13,827 nucleotides of DNA from assembly GCA_937973555.1 (NCBI GenBank), contig CALJKL010000084.1, positions 1 to 13,827 on the forward strand, read 5' to 3'. This DNA comes from an uncultured Flavobacteriales bacterium (GTDB taxonomy: Bacteria > Bacteroidota > Bacteroidia > Flavobacteriales > Weeksellaceae). The translations under genes and the position numbers were made by a program. Shown here one piece after another: positions 12,731 through 13,827 of the stretch. Within the stretch, counting starts at the first letter, position 1. The number at the start of each line of letters is the position of its first letter. A model generated the notes under the pieces. The model was not told the DNA's origin. It saw only the letters and a list, made by a program, of their open reading frames with translations, and did not search any database.

Positions 12731-13827
12731 ATTTTATATAATCCAGAGCTTTTTCTAAGGCAATTCCTCTTGATGCTTTTAGAAGAATATTATCCGAACT
12801 AAGTATATTATCCTTTAAAAATGATATCAATTCGTCTGTTTTTTCAAATGAATTACCATTAGGGTTAGATTTTTTGAAATGTGGTCCTACCGTGATAATT
12901 TTGTCAAAATTAAGAGATAAAGCCAAATCTAAGATCTGTTGATGTTCAGAAGTACTTTCCTCACCCAATTCTAACATATCTCCGATAACAATAGTTTTAG
13001 TACCTTCAAACTGACTGAAATTTTCCAGAGAAACCTTCATAGAACTTGGGTTGGCATTATAGGTATCCAACACCAGTATTTTGCCGTCTTTTTTAACGAT
13101 TTGAGAACGCATATTGGTAGGTGTATATTCTTCTATCGCTTTTTTGATGGAAGAAAAATTTATTCCAAAATAAAGTCCAAGACTTGCTGCAGCACAAAGA
13201 TTGGTAAAATTATATTCTCCTGTAAGCTGAGATAGTGCCTCTACATTATTATACAATAACCCTACGCAATTGTTTTCGGTGATTTTTTCGAAATAAAATT
13301 CAGAATCTTTCCTTCCGAAAGGAATCACCAAATCATATCCATCAGTTTTTTCAACTTGAATAGGATCATTTTCGTTAACAACTATAAATTGGTTGTTGGC
13401 TATTAAATAGTCATATAATTCAGATTTTCCTTTAATGACCCCTTCTACCCCGCCAAAACCTTCTAAATGGGCTTTTCCAAAGTTGGTGATATATCCGAAA
13501 TTAGGCTGGGCAATAGAACAAAGTAATTCTATTTCTTTTTGATGATTGGCCCCCATTTCTATTACCGCCATATTATGTTCTGGCTTTATAGACAATAGGG
13601 TTAATGGTACTCCGATGTGATTATTAAGATTTCCAAAAGTGTATTGAACATGATACTTTTGAGAAAGAACTGCATGAATTAGCTCTTTTGTAGTAGTCTT
13701 TCCATTACTACCGGTAAGAGCAATGATAGGAATTTTTAGTTGGCTTCTGTGAAATTTTGCCAAATCCTGAAGAAACTGCAGCGTAGAATCTACATAGAAA
13801 ATGTTTTTCGATGGGATATCATAGTTT
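12729..13827 (-). CDS. murF: UDP-MurNAc-tripeptide-D-alanyl-D-alanine ligase (MurF), N-terminus beyond the right edge
   Basis: Last cytoplasmic ligase of peptidoglycan precursor synthesis, adding D-Ala-D-Ala to UDP-MurNAc-tripeptide with ATP. The open frame continues without a start to the window edge; translation of the edge reads NYDIPSKNIFYVDSTLQFLQ, the normal MurF lead-in before LAKFHR. No ATG, GTG or TTG near 13763 is a credible start, because the frame is conserved upstream of it. The ATP loop is intact (ALTGSNGKTTTKEL), followed by GNLNNHIGVPLTLL, IEMGANHQKEIELL and NFGKAHLEGFGG, then LDTYNANPSSMK and GDMLELGEES of the C-terminal domain, ending KASRGIALEKAL. These are the canonical Mur ligase motifs, so the visible 366 codons belong to a functional enzyme. 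About 55-70 residues of the N-terminal UDP-binding domain should lie to the right, judging from usual MurF length. Confidence 0.95.
   Translation of the reverse strand, partial: NYDIPSKNIFYVDSTLQFLQDLAKFHRSQLKIPIIALTGSNGKTTTKELIHAVLSQKYHVQYTFGNLNNHIGVPLTLLSIKPEHNMAVIEMGANHQKEIELLCSIAQPNFGYITNFGKAHLEGFGGVEGVIKGKSELYDYLIANNQFIVVNENDPIQVEKTDGYDLVIPFGRKDSEFYFEKITENNCVGLLYNNVEALSQLTGEYNFTNLCAAASLGLYFGINFSSIKKAIEEYTPTNMRSQIVKKDGKILVLDTYNANPSSMKVSLENFSQFEGTKTIVIGDMLELGEESTSEHQQILDLALSLNFDKIITVGPHFKKSNPNGNSFEKTDELISFLKDNILSSDNILLKASRGIALEKALDYIK

Overview
The window looks like chromosome of a Bacteroidota bacterium of the Flavobacteriia, most like the Chryseobacterium/Elizabethkingia group (Weeksellaceae). 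The evidence is AT-rich DNA, no clear Shine-Dalgarno sequences, several -7 elements of the Bacteroidota type TAnnTTTG (some with a -33 TTTG-like box 19 bp upstream), a lipoprotein form of LptC, and gene families in their flavobacterial form. The genus is inferred from how the proteins read, not from a search.

Left part (1-2406). An unrecognised open frame on the minus strand enters from the left edge. It is followed by fabH (ketoacyl-ACP synthase III, minus strand) with its own terminator. corA, a divalent-cation channel, is divergent from fabH. corA and the efflux operon converge on one bidirectional hairpin.

Efflux operon (7039 down to 2409, minus strand). The order is tetR, tolC-like outer-membrane factor, emrA-like membrane fusion protein, emrB-like 14-TM MFS pump. 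Gaps are tiny or negative, so it reads as one transcript encoding a complete inner-membrane to outer-membrane drug exporter with its own repressor. The tetR promoter is very clear (TTTG-N19-TACATTTG), and a perfect 8-bp inverted repeat with a 4-bp spacer covers its -33 box, which is where an autorepressor should bind. Divergent from tetR is a small gene for a secreted Lys/Cys-rich protein with an eight-residue cysteine repeat. It is the least explained gene in the window.

Middle and right part (7414-13827). These are housekeeping and envelope genes. holB (DNA polymerase III delta prime, minus) is divergent from a probable operon of a beta-barrel outer-membrane protein, lptC (LPS transport lipoprotein) and anmK (anhydro-MurNAc kinase). 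A convergent SRPBCC-fold protein follows, divergent from a Nudix hydrolase across a 37-bp gap with interlocking promoters. murF (last cytoplasmic step of peptidoglycan precursor synthesis) runs off the right edge.

I saw no rRNA, tRNA, CRISPR array, insertion sequence or phage gene. Every gene pair that converges is separated by a strong bidirectional hairpin. No gap between genes exceeds 300 bases. The window is mostly ordinary core genome; the points worth a second look are the cysteine-repeat protein, the tetR operator and the left-edge frame.
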